From the NCBI GenBank assembly GCA_012862575.1, contig BLSF01000041.1, positions 310,001-374,000 on the forward strand: a stretch of 64,000 nucleotides of DNA, in the 5' to 3' direction. The notes under the pieces are model-generated. The model had not been told where the DNA came from and did no database searches. It saw nothing but the letters and a program-made list of their open reading frames with translations. Shown piece after piece: positions 10,281-20,600 of the stretch (positions are counted from its first letter, which is position 1; the number at the start of each line of letters is the position of its first letter). The DNA is from Parietichytrium sp. I65-24A (taxonomy: Eukaryota > Sar > Bigyra > Thraustochytrida > Thraustochytriidae). A program made the position numbers and the translations under genes.

Positions 10281-11705
10281 ATGGACGCCATGGGCGGCGG
10301 CGGCGGCAGGACACGTCTGTCACGTGCACAGTTGGATCCATCAAATCTGATCATCAGCCAGGAGAACCTAGATTTGATTCGGCAAGTGATTCCCTCGGTG
10401 ATGGATCAGCTGCAGAAGGACCGCGAGATATTGGAGTTTTGCGCGGATGATCAGCTGAGCCAGGTCGCGGACGAGAGCGAGGCATACCTACTAGAACTGC
10501 AAAGATGGTGCTCGAGGGCAGAAGAGTTGTTAGAACAGCAGCAAGAGATTGCCAAGCAACAGAAAGCGCGTGCGCGTTTGGCACTGGACGATGACGACGA
10601 CGATGATGATGATGATGACGATGACGACGATATGGACGAAGAGATGCCGGGAAATGGTGTTGCCGAAACCGCAGCAGAGGATCCACGAGAAAAGATAACT
10701 TTTTTACAGGCAGGGCGAGGCCGGTTTCCACTTCGTCAGCATGGGGGCGGCACAAGAGAATGCGAAGGGCTATTTGACTTCTCCACAGGGCAATTCTACA
10801 TGTTTGAGAGAGTGATTCGAAACACAATCTACGGGAATGTGATCAGATCGCAACGCGGCGTGAGAGTGGACGGCCGCGAGGTGCAGCTCGTCGGAGGCCA
10901 GTTTGCGATCAAAGTCTTTCAAAATAACCTAGTCAACGAGCGACGCGCTCGCGGCGGCCAGCCAGTGCAAGAAGACCCTCTTCGCGAACTCGCTTACCAA
11001 GAGCACCTTAGCAAACCTGGTCACCCGAATGTCCTCAGCGTGGTATCATGCCTGCGTGATGATGTGTTTATTTACGCAGTTTTGCCATTGGCAGGCATGG
11101 AACTCTTTGACTTGATCTCAACTCGAGGGCCATTCGCAGAACCCAAGTGCAGGCAAATATTTAAAGAAATGCTGGGAGCAATACAGTATTGCCACTCAAA
11201 AGGCGTGTCCCACCGAGACGTGTCTCCGGAGAACTTTTTGATGGACCTTAGCACGGAGACGCACCCAATTCTAATAGACTTTGGGCTGGCATTCTTCATG
11301 AATCCACATACGTCAAAGGACCGAACACAGTACGATATGGCTCGTCGGACTCGTCGCTGGGAACCTATACCCCACACGGGTTTCATCGGGAAGCTATTGT
11401 ACGCCCCGCCAGAAATGTGGGCGAATCAGCCTTATGACGGTCCGAGCGTCGACACTTGGAGTGCCGTGGTTACGTTGTTCGTCATGAGATTCCAAGCTCC
11501 TCCGTGGGAGCGGGCTAGGGTGAGCAGGCCACGGGATAGTTTTACTAATATCGTGCTACAAGGGAATCTCCGGGCTGTCCTCAATGGTTGGCGTTTTTCA
11601 GCCTCCGAGAATTTGATTGATTTGTTTCAACAAGTATTTCGCGAGGATCCTGACGAACGACTGACCGTAGATGGTTTATTAGCGCATCCGTGGTTGAATG
11701 AGTGA
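10281..11705 (+). CDS. CAMK-like protein kinase with altered catalytic loop (HRDVSPEN)
   Basis: I start this at ATG 10281 (MDAMGGGGG), giving 474 residues; the frame opens upstream only on TTG. An N-terminal helical region is followed by a run of about 14 Asp (10588-10630). The kinase domain runs from about residue 165 to the end. It has the ATP lysine in FAIKVF, HRDVSPENF (about 11210-11236), LIDFGLAFF, YAPPEMW and the terminal HPWLNE. The catalytic-loop lysine of HRDLKPEN is replaced by serine, while the catalytic Asp, Asn and DFG Asp remain. From memory, HRDxS loops occur in stramenopile CAMK-like kinases, so activity may be retained; this should not be called a plain pseudokinase. The glycine loop is poorly recognisable. 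The substrate is unknown and the location probably cytosolic, as no signal or membrane helix is seen. Confidence 0.85.
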   Translation: MDAMGGGGGRTRLSRAQLDPSNLIISQENLDLIRQVIPSVMDQLQKDREILEFCADDQLSQVADESEAYLLELQRWCSRAEELLEQQQEIAKQQKARARLALDDDDDDDDDDDDDDDMDEEMPGNGVAETAAEDPREKITFLQAGRGRFPLRQHGGGTRECEGLFDFSTGQFYMFERVIRNTIYGNVIRSQRGVRVDGREVQLVGGQFAIKVFQNNLVNERRARGGQPVQEDPLRELAYQEHLSKPGHPNVLSVVSCLRDDVFIYAVLPLAGMELFDLISTRGPFAEPKCRQIFKEMLGAIQYCHSKGVSHRDVSPENFLMDLSTETHPILIDFGLAFFMNPHTSKDRTQYDMARRTRRWEPIPHTGFIGKLLYAPPEMWANQPYDGPSVDTWSAVVTLFVMRFQAPPWERARVSRPRDSFTNIVLQGNLRAVLNGWRFSASENLIDLFQQVFREDPDERLTVDGLLAHPWLNE

Positions 11706-12111
11706 CGGAGGCATCGGCATTTTCCACTGCCATTTTGTTAGTTATTCTTCGTGTTTCCTCGCTTGTTCACGATTGGGACACGCAGTCTATCCGTCGCAAG
11801 CCACTCCCACCAACACTCCCACCACCACCACAAACATCATCATCGTCACAGAAGAAAAGGCTTCTCCACAAGTACATTACACTATAACGTTGTCAAAGTC
11901 AAAGTGTTTTCATTCACTGTCACTCACACCAATTTTTCATTTTAGTTTGCAATTTACTCGGAGATCGAAAACCGACAGTGAGGAATTTTTTAATCCACAT
12001 GACAGCGAAATTGTTGGACAACTCGTTCGCTCTTTGCTTTCCCCATTGGCTTGAACTTTCTACAGCTTGCGCATGCGAACAACATAAGCAGAGTCAATAG
12101 GTATCTGTAAA
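11706..12111. other. Convergent spacer, 406 bp
   Basis: Lies between the kinase stop and the SNF8 stop. It is moderately AT-rich with CCACCA-type low complexity at about 11806-11845. No gene is seen. Confidence 0.6.
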
Positions 12112-13030
12112 TTACACCAACTGAAGTTTCATCGATGGAAACCAATACTCCTTCTCGCCGCCGGATTGGGAGTCCATCCACACCATTCCCTGTGAAAGGA
12201 GAGAGTCCATCGCTCTCTCTGCACGATCTCTGTTCCACTTCATGGCGTCCTGAACAATTTGCAAATTGATGATACCGTCTCGCTCTTGCCCGAGACGAAT
12301 GACCTCCGTGTGGTCTGAGCTCAGCTCCATTGGCACGCTCACAAGCATGGTCTGCGATCCCACCTGAACCAGTCGGATACCGTTTCCAAGAGGTTCCAGC
12401 GCATTCACTGCTCGCTTCACATCATCTTCCGCCACTGGCTGTTCCGAGCCTTTCGGTCTAATTCTCTGTAAATAAGAAACCAAGTCTTTGAGCGGAATCA
12501 GTCCACCGTTCGACTCCCTCGTCGCGAGACTTGATGAGCATTAAATAAAAAAAAAGAAATGTCAGCAACCCCACATCGACCCTCGTTCCCAAACCCAAGC
12601 AGATCCGCGAAAATGTCTAGATACCGAATCCACATGCAGGATATAGATAGATAGATAAGACGTGCTCTTGTACACATGTGCAAAGCACATTCGCCTTCCA
12701 CCAAACTCACCACACGTGCACAGTCTGGACAGCGAGCTCAAAATAAAACTTGCCCACGCCCAGCACCTCCGCCCAGAACCCCTTATTGGAGGCCAGAGGA
12801 TCCACCCCCACTTTGGCGCACATGGCCTGGAACTTGGCCCGGAACTCGGCGTCTTTCGCTATCTGCTTCTTGTGTTTGACCGCGAACTCTTCCAGCCGCG
12901 TCTTGAACTCGCCCAACTGCGACCGCATGTCCTCCAGCTTGGCCTTGGCCAGCTCTGCACCTTTTTCTTGGAAAGCCGCTTTCTCCTTCTGCGCCTTTAG
13001 CGCGCGTCCCACGCCCACCCCGCGCCGCAT
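12112..13030 (-). CDS. SNF8: ESCRT-II subunit SNF8/VPS22 (two exons)
   Basis: The CDS joins 12711-13030 and 12529-12112 on the minus strand, giving 245 residues, close to the usual SNF8 length of about 250. Exon 1 starts [11 protein letters not shown] and carries family signatures ([20 protein letters not shown], then [13 protein letters not shown]). Exon 2 begins by completing a Cys codon and reads [16 protein letters not shown], as in SNF8, then the two winged-helix segments ending KEYWFPSM. The protein is an ESCRT-II subunit that acts at endosomes in sorting ubiquitinated cargo into multivesicular bodies. The junction restores the conserved VCLA...NGGLI segment, which strongly supports the splice. 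It is unrelated functionally to its neighbours as far as I can see. Confidence 0.95.
12530..12710 (-). other. Spliceosomal intron in SNF8, 181 bp
   Basis: The donor is GTGAGT starting at 12710 and the acceptor ends in CAAG at 12530 (minus-strand reading). Removing it joins TG|T to give a cysteine codon and restores SNF8 homology. It is one of only two introns I can place in the window. Confidence 0.93.
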
Positions 13031-13648
13031 GACTGAAGCTTGAAGCTGGATCTCTAACGCCCTCGCCCAAACCGCGATGAAATATATGATCGGCGCTGTT
13101 GCTTAACCTGTCCTCGCGTTCGATGAGGCGTCCCAGCTGCGGGGGCGGACTGGGCGAAGTGCGGATGTAACGGCGCGGGTACAGATTGTGTGTGTGTGTG
13201 AGTGAGTACCAGGTGTGGGAGAGCTTGCGACTTGAGTGAGTTGGGAGAATAGTTGTAGTGTTTTGGATACCGAGGTCTCAAAAGGGAGGTGTTCCAGTGT
13301 TCCAGCTTCCTTGCCGAGCTGTGTTTAGTGATGGATGTATAGCTGATGGAGACTTTGAGCCCTTTTTATTCCTTGGATTGCTTTTGGAACTGGAGGTGTC
13401 ATCCCTCTTCGTCTGCAAAGTGTTATGTGAGAGCTTTTTTATTATTTACGATTTGAAGGGTGGTTGGGAGGGAGTTTCTCGCAAGGAGGTGCAAATTGGA
13501 CGAGATTTGGCCTTGTCGCTCTTGCTGCCTCACAGTCGATTGGTCCGTCAATTGGGGAACGCAAGAGCTGTGGCTGTCTATATTCTGTCCGTCTAACTAT
13601 GTATTTTGTCTCTCTAAGAGATGTGAATCGGCGTACTTCGAAACTCTA
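13031..13648. other. Spacer between SNF8 start and Nudix stop
   Basis: About 620 bp containing the SNF8 promoter side and the Nudix 3' UTR. A short (TG)n run lies at 13188-13200. No supported gene. Confidence 0.55.
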
Positions 13649-14989
13649 TCAAAAAGAGAGCTCTCGAGCAAAGTCGGTCTGAGCAATCTGCTTGCCGAGC
13701 ACGACAGAAGGCAGCACACGCATAAAACGGTGCAGGATATAGCCAGTGAGGCCCCAGATTACGCGTTCGCTCGGAGCGTCTTTCTCCTTAAAAATGGGAG
13801 GGCTGTACTCGCGCATGACCCAGTTGTCTTTGTCGAGCAGGGCATCCACTGGAACTGTAAAGTACTCGCGCACCTCGCCAGGATTCGGGTCCAGCTCTAA
13901 CTCTTCGAACGCCCCTAGATAGCCTACGATTGGCGTCACAGCGACTCCGGTGATCGAGGTCACCTCGCTCCAATCACAGCGCAGCACACCGAGTACGTCC
14001 ACGACGTCGGGGTGTATCCCCACCTCTTCGTGCAACTCACGAAGTCCAGCATCCACGATGCTCGGGTCTTCCGGGTCGACCATACCGCCAGGGAAACATA
14101 CCTCACCCTTATGTCTATTTACATTGTGAGACCGCTGGGTGAACAAGATGCTCGCCTCTTTGTTGACGTGGCACAGAGGAACTATCACGGAGGCTCGCCG
14201 TTTCGCTCGGCTGGAAATCTCTCGAGGCAACCGGTTGAGCCTCTTTTTCAGTCGCCTGATTACATCCGGGTGGAACAGCCCGCCTTCCCTGTAAGCAGGC
14301 AAAATATAATCCCGCTCATTGGCAACGACCTGTTCAAAGTCCACTGTGTCGCGGGCCTTGTTCTTGCCAGGCAGGGCCGCAAAGGGGTACAGTAGGTCGC
14401 GAAGCTTGCGCCATTTGGGATCGTCCAAGTCTGCCCCCTGCTGATACGCCACAGAAGCGCACTCTGCGAGAATCTCTTCTCTGTCGCGCAGAGCTCTCGC
14501 AAGAGCTGGCGCCGTGTAGTTTTGCACCAGCGCCTCCAAATCTTGAGTCTTCCGGCCAGACACAAACGTCCCTCGAAATCCCGAATCTTCTTTCGGGTCC
14601 AGCCACTGCAAAAGGTTGTGGGTCGTTTGCCGCTTACTCCGCGGCCCCTTGCCTTTCCCTGGCAATGACGATGACGATGACGATGACGATGGCGCTCTAC
14701 TGGCCACATCGGCCGAGTCAACAGCAACAGAGTCAACAGTCATTCTCTCCCGATCATCAGAAGCACCCTTCGACTTGGCCTCTGCATCCTCTGCATCCGA
14801 CTCCACTTTCATAACCTTCGCGCCATCACCAGCGGCGCCCAGCGATCCACTTCCGCCGTGCAACATTCTCCATCGCGCTGCCACACACATACGCCCTGTG
14901 CTCCCTACACTCCGTGCACTCCCTGGACTCCATGCACTTCCCACTCCGTGCACAACCCGCACCAGCGAACCTGCGCACGCGCGTCTCAT
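13649..14989 (-). CDS. Nudix hydrolase of the CoA pyrophosphatase type (NUDT7/NUDT8/PCD1-like)
   Basis: I start at ATG 14989, giving 446 residues; an upstream GTG at 15013 also keeps the frame. The N-terminus is Arg/Ala-rich with few acids (MRRACAGSLVRVVHG), like a mitochondrial presequence. It is followed by a low-complexity Asp/Ser-rich linker; the Ser run is encoded by a GACGAT repeat read on the other strand. The catalytic domain covers about residues 250-440. It has the UPF0035/CoA signature around LFTQRSHNVNRHKGEV, then CFPGGMVDPED and REL HEEVGI of the Nudix box. Family members cleave CoA, acyl-CoA or oxidised CoA to phosphopantetheine plus 3',5'-ADP. The substrate here is inferred from the motif. 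The long linker is unusual for the family. Confidence 0.88.
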   Translation of the reverse strand: MRRACAGSLVRVVHGVGSAWSPGSARSVGSTGRMCVAARWRMLHGGSGSLGAAGDGAKVMKVESDAEDAEAKSKGASDDRERMTVDSVAVDSADVASRAPSSSSSSSSLPGKGKGPRSKRQTTHNLLQWLDPKEDSGFRGTFVSGRKTQDLEALVQNYTAPALARALRDREEILAECASVAYQQGADLDDPKWRKLRDLLYPFAALPGKNKARDTVDFEQVVANERDYILPAYREGGLFHPDVIRRLKKRLNRLPREISSRAKRRASVIVPLCHVNKEASILFTQRSHNVNRHKGEVCFPGGMVDPEDPSIVDAGLRELHEEVGIHPDVVDVLGVLRCDWSEVTSITGVAVTPIVGYLGAFEELELDPNPGEVREYFTVPVDALLDKDNWVMREYSPPIFKEKDAPSERVIWGLTGYILHRFMRVLPSVVLGKQIAQTDFARELSF

Positions 14990-15212
14990 GGCGCTTCCTC
15001 GGCGTTTTCGCACACCTTTTATTTGCCGAGAGTGTCCGCGCTTCTCTCTCTGTTTTCAGGTCTCTCGGTCTGGGGTGTCTGGGGGGTATATACGCGCGAG
15101 CGAGAGGAGGAGGCCGGGAAAATTTCGAAGCGCGCGCGAGGACGCTTGTGTGGCTGTGGGACGCGGTTTCGGTGTTTATCTATTTGCCGATTTGTCCGAC
15201 AATGTGTTCTGC

Positions 15213-15253
15213 TTGTTTGTGTGTTTGTGTGTTTGTGTGTTTGTGTGTTTGTT
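15213..15253. repeat. 8-bp tandem repeat, unit GTGTTTGT
   Basis: About five units just upstream of the Nudix start region. Confidence 0.85.
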
Positions 15254-16178
15254 GATTTTGATTGACTGTGGGAGTGGAAGGTTTCAAGTGAAAGTGAAGG
15301 TGAAATGCAAAACACCGATTTTCTTTTCCTCAACAGCAGGACTCAAAAGGAACGACGAGCTGTTCCTCGCTGGCGGAGTCCATAACGAAGGAGGGGTTGA
15401 GACGCATAGATGGCATCCAGCCGTAATCGAAACGCGTCACATATATGTGTTTGTTACGTGCTGCTGGCAGTCGGCCGATCGGTTCTTCACTCCATCGCGT
15501 TCCTGAAACGACCCGGTAGTAATATATAGTGTCGGTGTTAGTAAGAACGTGTGAATTTGGACCGACTTCGAGATTTTTGAACTACCCAAAGAGTTAGAAT
15601 ATCATTGAGCCTTCCGGAGTCATAGTTCATCTTATCGCGAGGGGTAGTGGCTAATTACAGAGGTGTTATTCAAGTACTAAAATATGGGGTAGGAGGGGCT
15701 AGCTAGCAGACCTGAGGGTGAAGTAATGGAAATCGAGCCAGCTTATATAGTCTTTTCAATAGCAACTGATACCAAAAACGTCTTCCCACTTCCAGATCGT
15801 AATACCTCTTACCTGTGCATCGCCAAAGGCGGTTTTCAACCTCCTTCTAACTCAAGTACTTGATATCGATTAAAGCATCTATGTACAAGTAGCCAGTAAA
15901 ATTGCGAACTTTTAGCAAGCACTTACTAGCAAGCATAATCCGCCGCGTCCAGGCAGTAAGATTAAATTTTGACAGTAATGATCGAGAGTATTCTAGTGTA
16001 GTGGTATCCTGAGGACGAGGTCAGTGAAGAAGACATAAGACTCTGACATACACATCCTCTACTAAATATAGAGAGTACTACATGAATAGGTAGGTCTCTA
16101 GAGCTAGTTAATGCTCTTGTTGATAGATGTGAGCAAATCATTATGATGGAAATCATTTATGTATGATAGATGTACCGA

Positions 16179-16198
16179 TACCGGTACCGGTACCGGTA
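16179..16198. repeat. Palindromic (ACCGGT)n hexamer repeat
   Basis: Three tandem self-complementary units, immediately preceded by a diverged one. The related word TACCGGTAC recurs at 27634, 36325 and 58847, all in spacers. Confidence 0.85.
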
Positions 16199-16328
16199 AA
16201 TAGATGCAAAGAGTGCAAATCCAAAAGCAGAGCGAAAGAGAGACTGTTTTAAGAGCAATTCAATTGGTTCAATCAGGAGCTGGAAGAGGTGCCAAAGAGG
16301 CGGCAGGACAAGGTTTGTAGCGAGTAAA

Positions 16329-17345
16329 ATGGTGTGCGCGAGGACGCTGCTGACTGGGTGGATCGGAATGGCAATGGTGGCCGCCATGGGCGCAGCGTGG
16401 TGCTGCCAAAAGTGGCTGAGGTTGGGACACAGGTGGTCGAACGTGCAGACTCTGCAATGGCTCTTGCGGTGGAGGATAACTCGCGGCGCAGGAGATGCAG
16501 AGAGGATTACGTTTCAGGAATTGCACGAGAAGGAAGAGAACTTTGACAAGGACCAAGAGCTGCTCAAGCTGAGACTTGCGGAACAGGACCAAGCCGAGTT
16601 ACGGCAGCTGCTTTTACTGTGCTCGTTTTACGGATTCTCGAGGGTTTTTGCAGAGATTGCGGAACTTCTCGAGATCAAGGAAGCGAAGGACTCCTCCTCA
16701 CTCAACAACGCACTGCTGATCGCCGCTCGGCAAGGCCAAGCTGCCATCGTAAAATTCCTGCTATCCAAGTCGCAGGTGGATGTAGACACGCGCAACTCGC
16801 ACGGGAACTCGGCGCTTATTTTAGCAAGCACCGGAGGGCACACAGACGTGGTAAGACTGCTCGTCAGCGAGACTCGTAACCCTAATACCGTGAACCTCTT
16901 TCGATCAACTGCGCTGGTGTATGCGTGTGAGATGGGTTTTCAGGAAATTGTAAATCTGCTCATGGAAAGAACAGACATTGACCCATCAGTCAATGACTAC
17001 CAGGCTGTGCGAAAGGCGGTTCTAAAGAACCACAATGAGATCGTTCTTACCTTATTGCAGCGCTCCAGACTGGCCGCGGTGCCGTACCCGAGAATAAGCC
17101 TGAATGACATTCAACTCCAGTACTTACAACACGCAGCTGTGGAGGCCGCGCACTTGTGCGTTGGTATTCTGAATAGCAGCTGGATGTCTTCTCTGCCCAA
17201 GCATCTTCGAGCGTACATACTGTCGCTTGCGCTAGGCAACTCTGTCATTCTTATCGGACCTTCTAGGGCGCAGCTTTGGAAGGTCTCCAAAGTCATTCTT
17301 GACGCCAACTTGGCGTCTCTTACGTTGCCAGCCTTTGATTATTAA
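16329..17345 (+). CDS. Membrane-anchored ankyrin-repeat protein
   Basis: A 338-residue protein starting at ATG 16329; nearby in-frame ATGs (MAMVAAM) are alternatives. A hydrophobic N-terminus (about residues 7-27) looks like a signal anchor. A charged helical segment follows (about 55-95). About four ankyrin repeats span residues 120-245; the hallmarks are NALLIAARQGQAAIVKFLL, GNSALILASTGGHTDVVRLL and STALVYACEMGFQEIVNLL. The C-terminal 90 residues are helical and unassigned. Ankyrin repeats bind partner proteins. No catalytic domain is present, so a specific role cannot be given. It converges on the IQ-motif gene across a 275-bp gap. Confidence 0.8.
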   Translation: MVCARTLLTGWIGMAMVAAMGAAWCCQKWLRLGHRWSNVQTLQWLLRWRITRGAGDAERITFQELHEKEENFDKDQELLKLRLAEQDQAELRQLLLLCSFYGFSRVFAEIAELLEIKEAKDSSSLNNALLIAARQGQAAIVKFLLSKSQVDVDTRNSHGNSALILASTGGHTDVVRLLVSETRNPNTVNLFRSTALVYACEMGFQEIVNLLMERTDIDPSVNDYQAVRKAVLKNHNEIVLTLLQRSRLAAVPYPRISLNDIQLQYLQHAAVEAAHLCVGILNSSWMSSLPKHLRAYILSLALGNSVILIGPSRAQLWKVSKVILDANLASLTLPAFDY

Positions 17346-17620
17346 CTTCGCGTTCACGCCCCTTCTAATTCCATTTTCGAGAGTGATGAACTGTATTTAC
17401 ATATATATATATACATTCTTTAATTCATACGATCGACCATTTCTTTATTCTCTAGGGTTCACCAGGACCCTGTGGCGCACACCAAGTTTGGTGCACGAAA
17501 ACGCGAGCGCTTCCTCCGTCAACAAGATGTACCCGTGAACAAGCTTGTGCTGAAAAGGGAATGAAGAAATTTGGATTAGTTTTCACTTTGGCAATAGTCT
17601 TGGGATCAAGCGATCCTCTC
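17346..17620. other. Convergent spacer, 275 bp
   Basis: 3' UTRs of two convergent genes. A TA dinucleotide run lies at about 17400-17413. No gene is seen. Confidence 0.55.
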
Positions 17621-20600
17621 TCAGCCTCCGTATCGCGGAGCCTCAAGGTACGGGTTCTGGTACTGTGACACGAATCCTGTAGGCACCTCCCATGATGTTC
17701 GAAAGTCGTAAATATTAAAGTAGTAGCTTGCACCAAAGCTATCGTCATAGTATTCTTCCCAATGGCTCGGATCTCCAAAATCTTGCTGTGGGTAAGCATT
17801 GGAGTTTGCTTGGTCGTAGTACGTGCCGCCTGCCTGCTGCCATTGGCCGTACTCATCGTAATATCCGCCATATCCATCAGAGCCATAACCTGCGGCGTAG
17901 TTCGCCGTGTAATTATCAGAATAGTAGTCCGTGACCGACCCTGCGGTTCCGTAGCCGTCATCGCCTTGTCGAGGATCCGTCCATCTGGCTTCACCGGTGA
18001 TCGTGTGATAATAATAGTAACACTGCGAGTTGTCATCCCAGTACTCGACCCATGGGTCGCTCTGTTCTGCAGCAGACTGGCCGGAGCCATCTCTCGCAGT
18101 GCTGTGTTTGCTTGGTGGCCTGGATGACTGCATTGCACTGCTTTGCCGAGAAATCGGCCGACTTGGAGGACGGGCGGCTTTTCGTCGCATTTCCTTTCGG
18201 TCACGGTAGCCGCGATACAGCGCTTGGATTTTGCTTGCCATAATGTTTCGAAGTGCTTCTTCTGCGCGCTGCTTCTCTTCTGCAACCTTCTTGGCATGCT
18301 CCACTTTACGCTTCTGGTATTGCATCTGCGCAACCTTTTGGCGGTACATGTTTTGCATTTTTGCGGCTGCAATTTCCTTTTCTTGCTCTTCCTGGATCCG
18401 CAATAGCTCTTCCTGCCGTTTGGATTCTTCTTTGATAGCTGCAATTCTAGCTTGCTGCTCCTGCATCTTTGTCTGCAGGCGCTTTCTTGCCTGACGCGAT
18501 CGAAATGCACACTGTATCCGTAGTGCCGCTTCCTCCAGTGTCGCTTCTTCTTTGCGCTTGCGTTCTAATTCCTCGAGCTTCCGCTTTTCAGCATCGGCTT
18601 CTTTTCGCAACTGATCGACTTTGGCCTTCGCATTCTTGGACCGCACCATGGCTTGAAGACGCATAGCAGCTAGTTGCTCCTCTTGTTGACGGGCAGCTTC
18701 CATTCGCTTTCTTCGTTCCTCCTTCTCCCGCTGCTCGCGCTCAAGCCTTGCCTGACGTTTGTTTGCTGCCTCCCATTCCAGCCTCTCTCGCAGCTGCTGG
18801 GCATGCTTTCGATCCCTCTTGACGCGAAATTGGGTTTGGATCTTTGTTGCTGCGACAACCTCTTTTGCCTTTTCTGCCTCTCGCTGTGCGATCTCTCTTT
18901 GCTTCCGTAGCTCTTTGACGCGGGCTCGATCGTACACAAAGCGTAAAAACGACTGAATCGTCGTTGCAGATTGGTTCCGAAGCTTTTCAAGCTGTAGTTT
19001 TTCACGTTCCTCATCACTCTTTGCTTGCTGCATGGCAAGGTCCAGTCTCGCTTGTTCCTCCTCAAACGCTTTCCTTGCTTCAGCCTCCCTCCTCTTGGCC
19101 AAGAGCTGCTCCGCTGCAACCTCTTCCTCTTTTGCCCTCCTCTCAGATTCAAGCTGCTGGCGCTTCTCTTCAACCGCGTCAACGGCTTGCTTTTGACGAA
19201 GCTGAGACTGGATCTTGATTGCTGCAATCTCTTCTTTGCGCTTCTGCTCCATCTCCGCTTCTCTTTCCTTCAATGCCGCAAGAGCAGCGGCAGCTTTGCT
19301 TGCATTCTCATGAGACGCGCCAGATTCTTCACCCATCTGCAGTTCAACGTCGGGCCCTTCAGAAGGTTCTTGACCCTCCGCTTGGTTTTGGTCCACAGAG
19401 CTTTGGTCTTGAGGCCCAGACATTTCATTTGCATTCTGGGGCTGAGACGAAGCCTGGTTTAATTTTGGTGCCGAAGGTTGCTTTTCCAACTTTGGCGCAG
19501 ACGGCTGCTTTTCCAATCTGGCGTTCGAAGGCTGTTTCTGCAGTTTTGCTTGCGAAGGCTCTTTGACAAGCTGCTTCTCGCGCGCTTCTCGGATGCCCTG
19601 TGCGCGAAGACGAGCAATCTTTCCGCGGGCCACTTTTTGAATCTGGACAGCTGCAGAGCTCCTTGCTTCTTGCTGCAATTTTTCTGTAGCATATACCTTT
19701 GCTTTACGAAGCTCGCCGACTTGCGCTCGAGCTTTGCGACCACGGGCAATCGCTTGCATCTTCTTGGCAGCTTCTGCTTCTTCCATTTCTACGCGTTCCT
19801 TTCGAAGCTGCACCTTGTAAGCGTCTTTCTTCGATTTATAGTCGCGCCTTCCCATTTGACCACGGCGAATGCATTGTATTTTGGTGGCAGCGTAGATCTC
19901 TTGTTCCTTTGCAACCCGAGCAGAGTGCACTCGAGCTCGAGCAAAGCGTGACCTGGCGAGACACTGAATTTTGATAGCAGCCTCTCTTTCGCGCAAGTAT
20001 CTCTGGCGCTTTTCAATCTGGTAGAGCTTGTAGCCTTTTTGACTTCTGTGCGCCCTCCATCTCGTCTGAATACAGATTGCTGAGCGATGCATTCGCACTT
20101 TGGTGATATACACTCTTGCGCTGAAGCCTCGATAGATTGTCTGGATCTTTAATGCAGCCTCTTCCTCTGCGATCAATTGCATTCGGGTTTCCATCAGCTC
20201 CAAGCCATTAAGACGCCCAAAGTAGCCCCGAACCCAAGACTGTATCCAAATTGCTGCAGTATGCTCGGCGATGGCTTGTTGCCGCGCCCACGTGATCTGG
20301 CGGCTGACAAAGCCACGAAAAACCCTTTGAATATTCCTTGCAGAGACAAATCTGTGCCTTTCACGGCGCAGCTGGCGTGTACCAAGTCTCGCCTGATAGC
20401 CTCGCCAGCAGGCCTGAATTCTAGTTGCTGAGCGCTTTTCTTCATGTGCTTTTAACATCATCTTGGACAGTTTCTTTCCCGCATAGCCTCGATAGCATCT
20501 CTGAATATAGGTTGCGGCTTTGGTCAGCTTTAGATGATGCCTCACATCTTCGGTTTTCTTGCGTCCCAAATGTCCGCGGAAAATCCTCTGAATCGAAATG

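Larger units (their letters stand above)
15014..16328. other. Intergenic spacer, 1.3 kb
   Basis: Between the divergent Nudix and ankyrin genes. It contains an 8-bp GTGTTTGT repeat (15213-15253), a stop-rich and CTAG-rich stretch (about 15500-16130) and a GGTACC-type repeat (16179-16198). No gene is supported. Confidence 0.55.

Noticed and set aside
10281-11705. Kinase as a pseudokinase
   Set aside because: ATP lysine, catalytic Asp, Asn and DFG are all present; only the loop Lys is changed.
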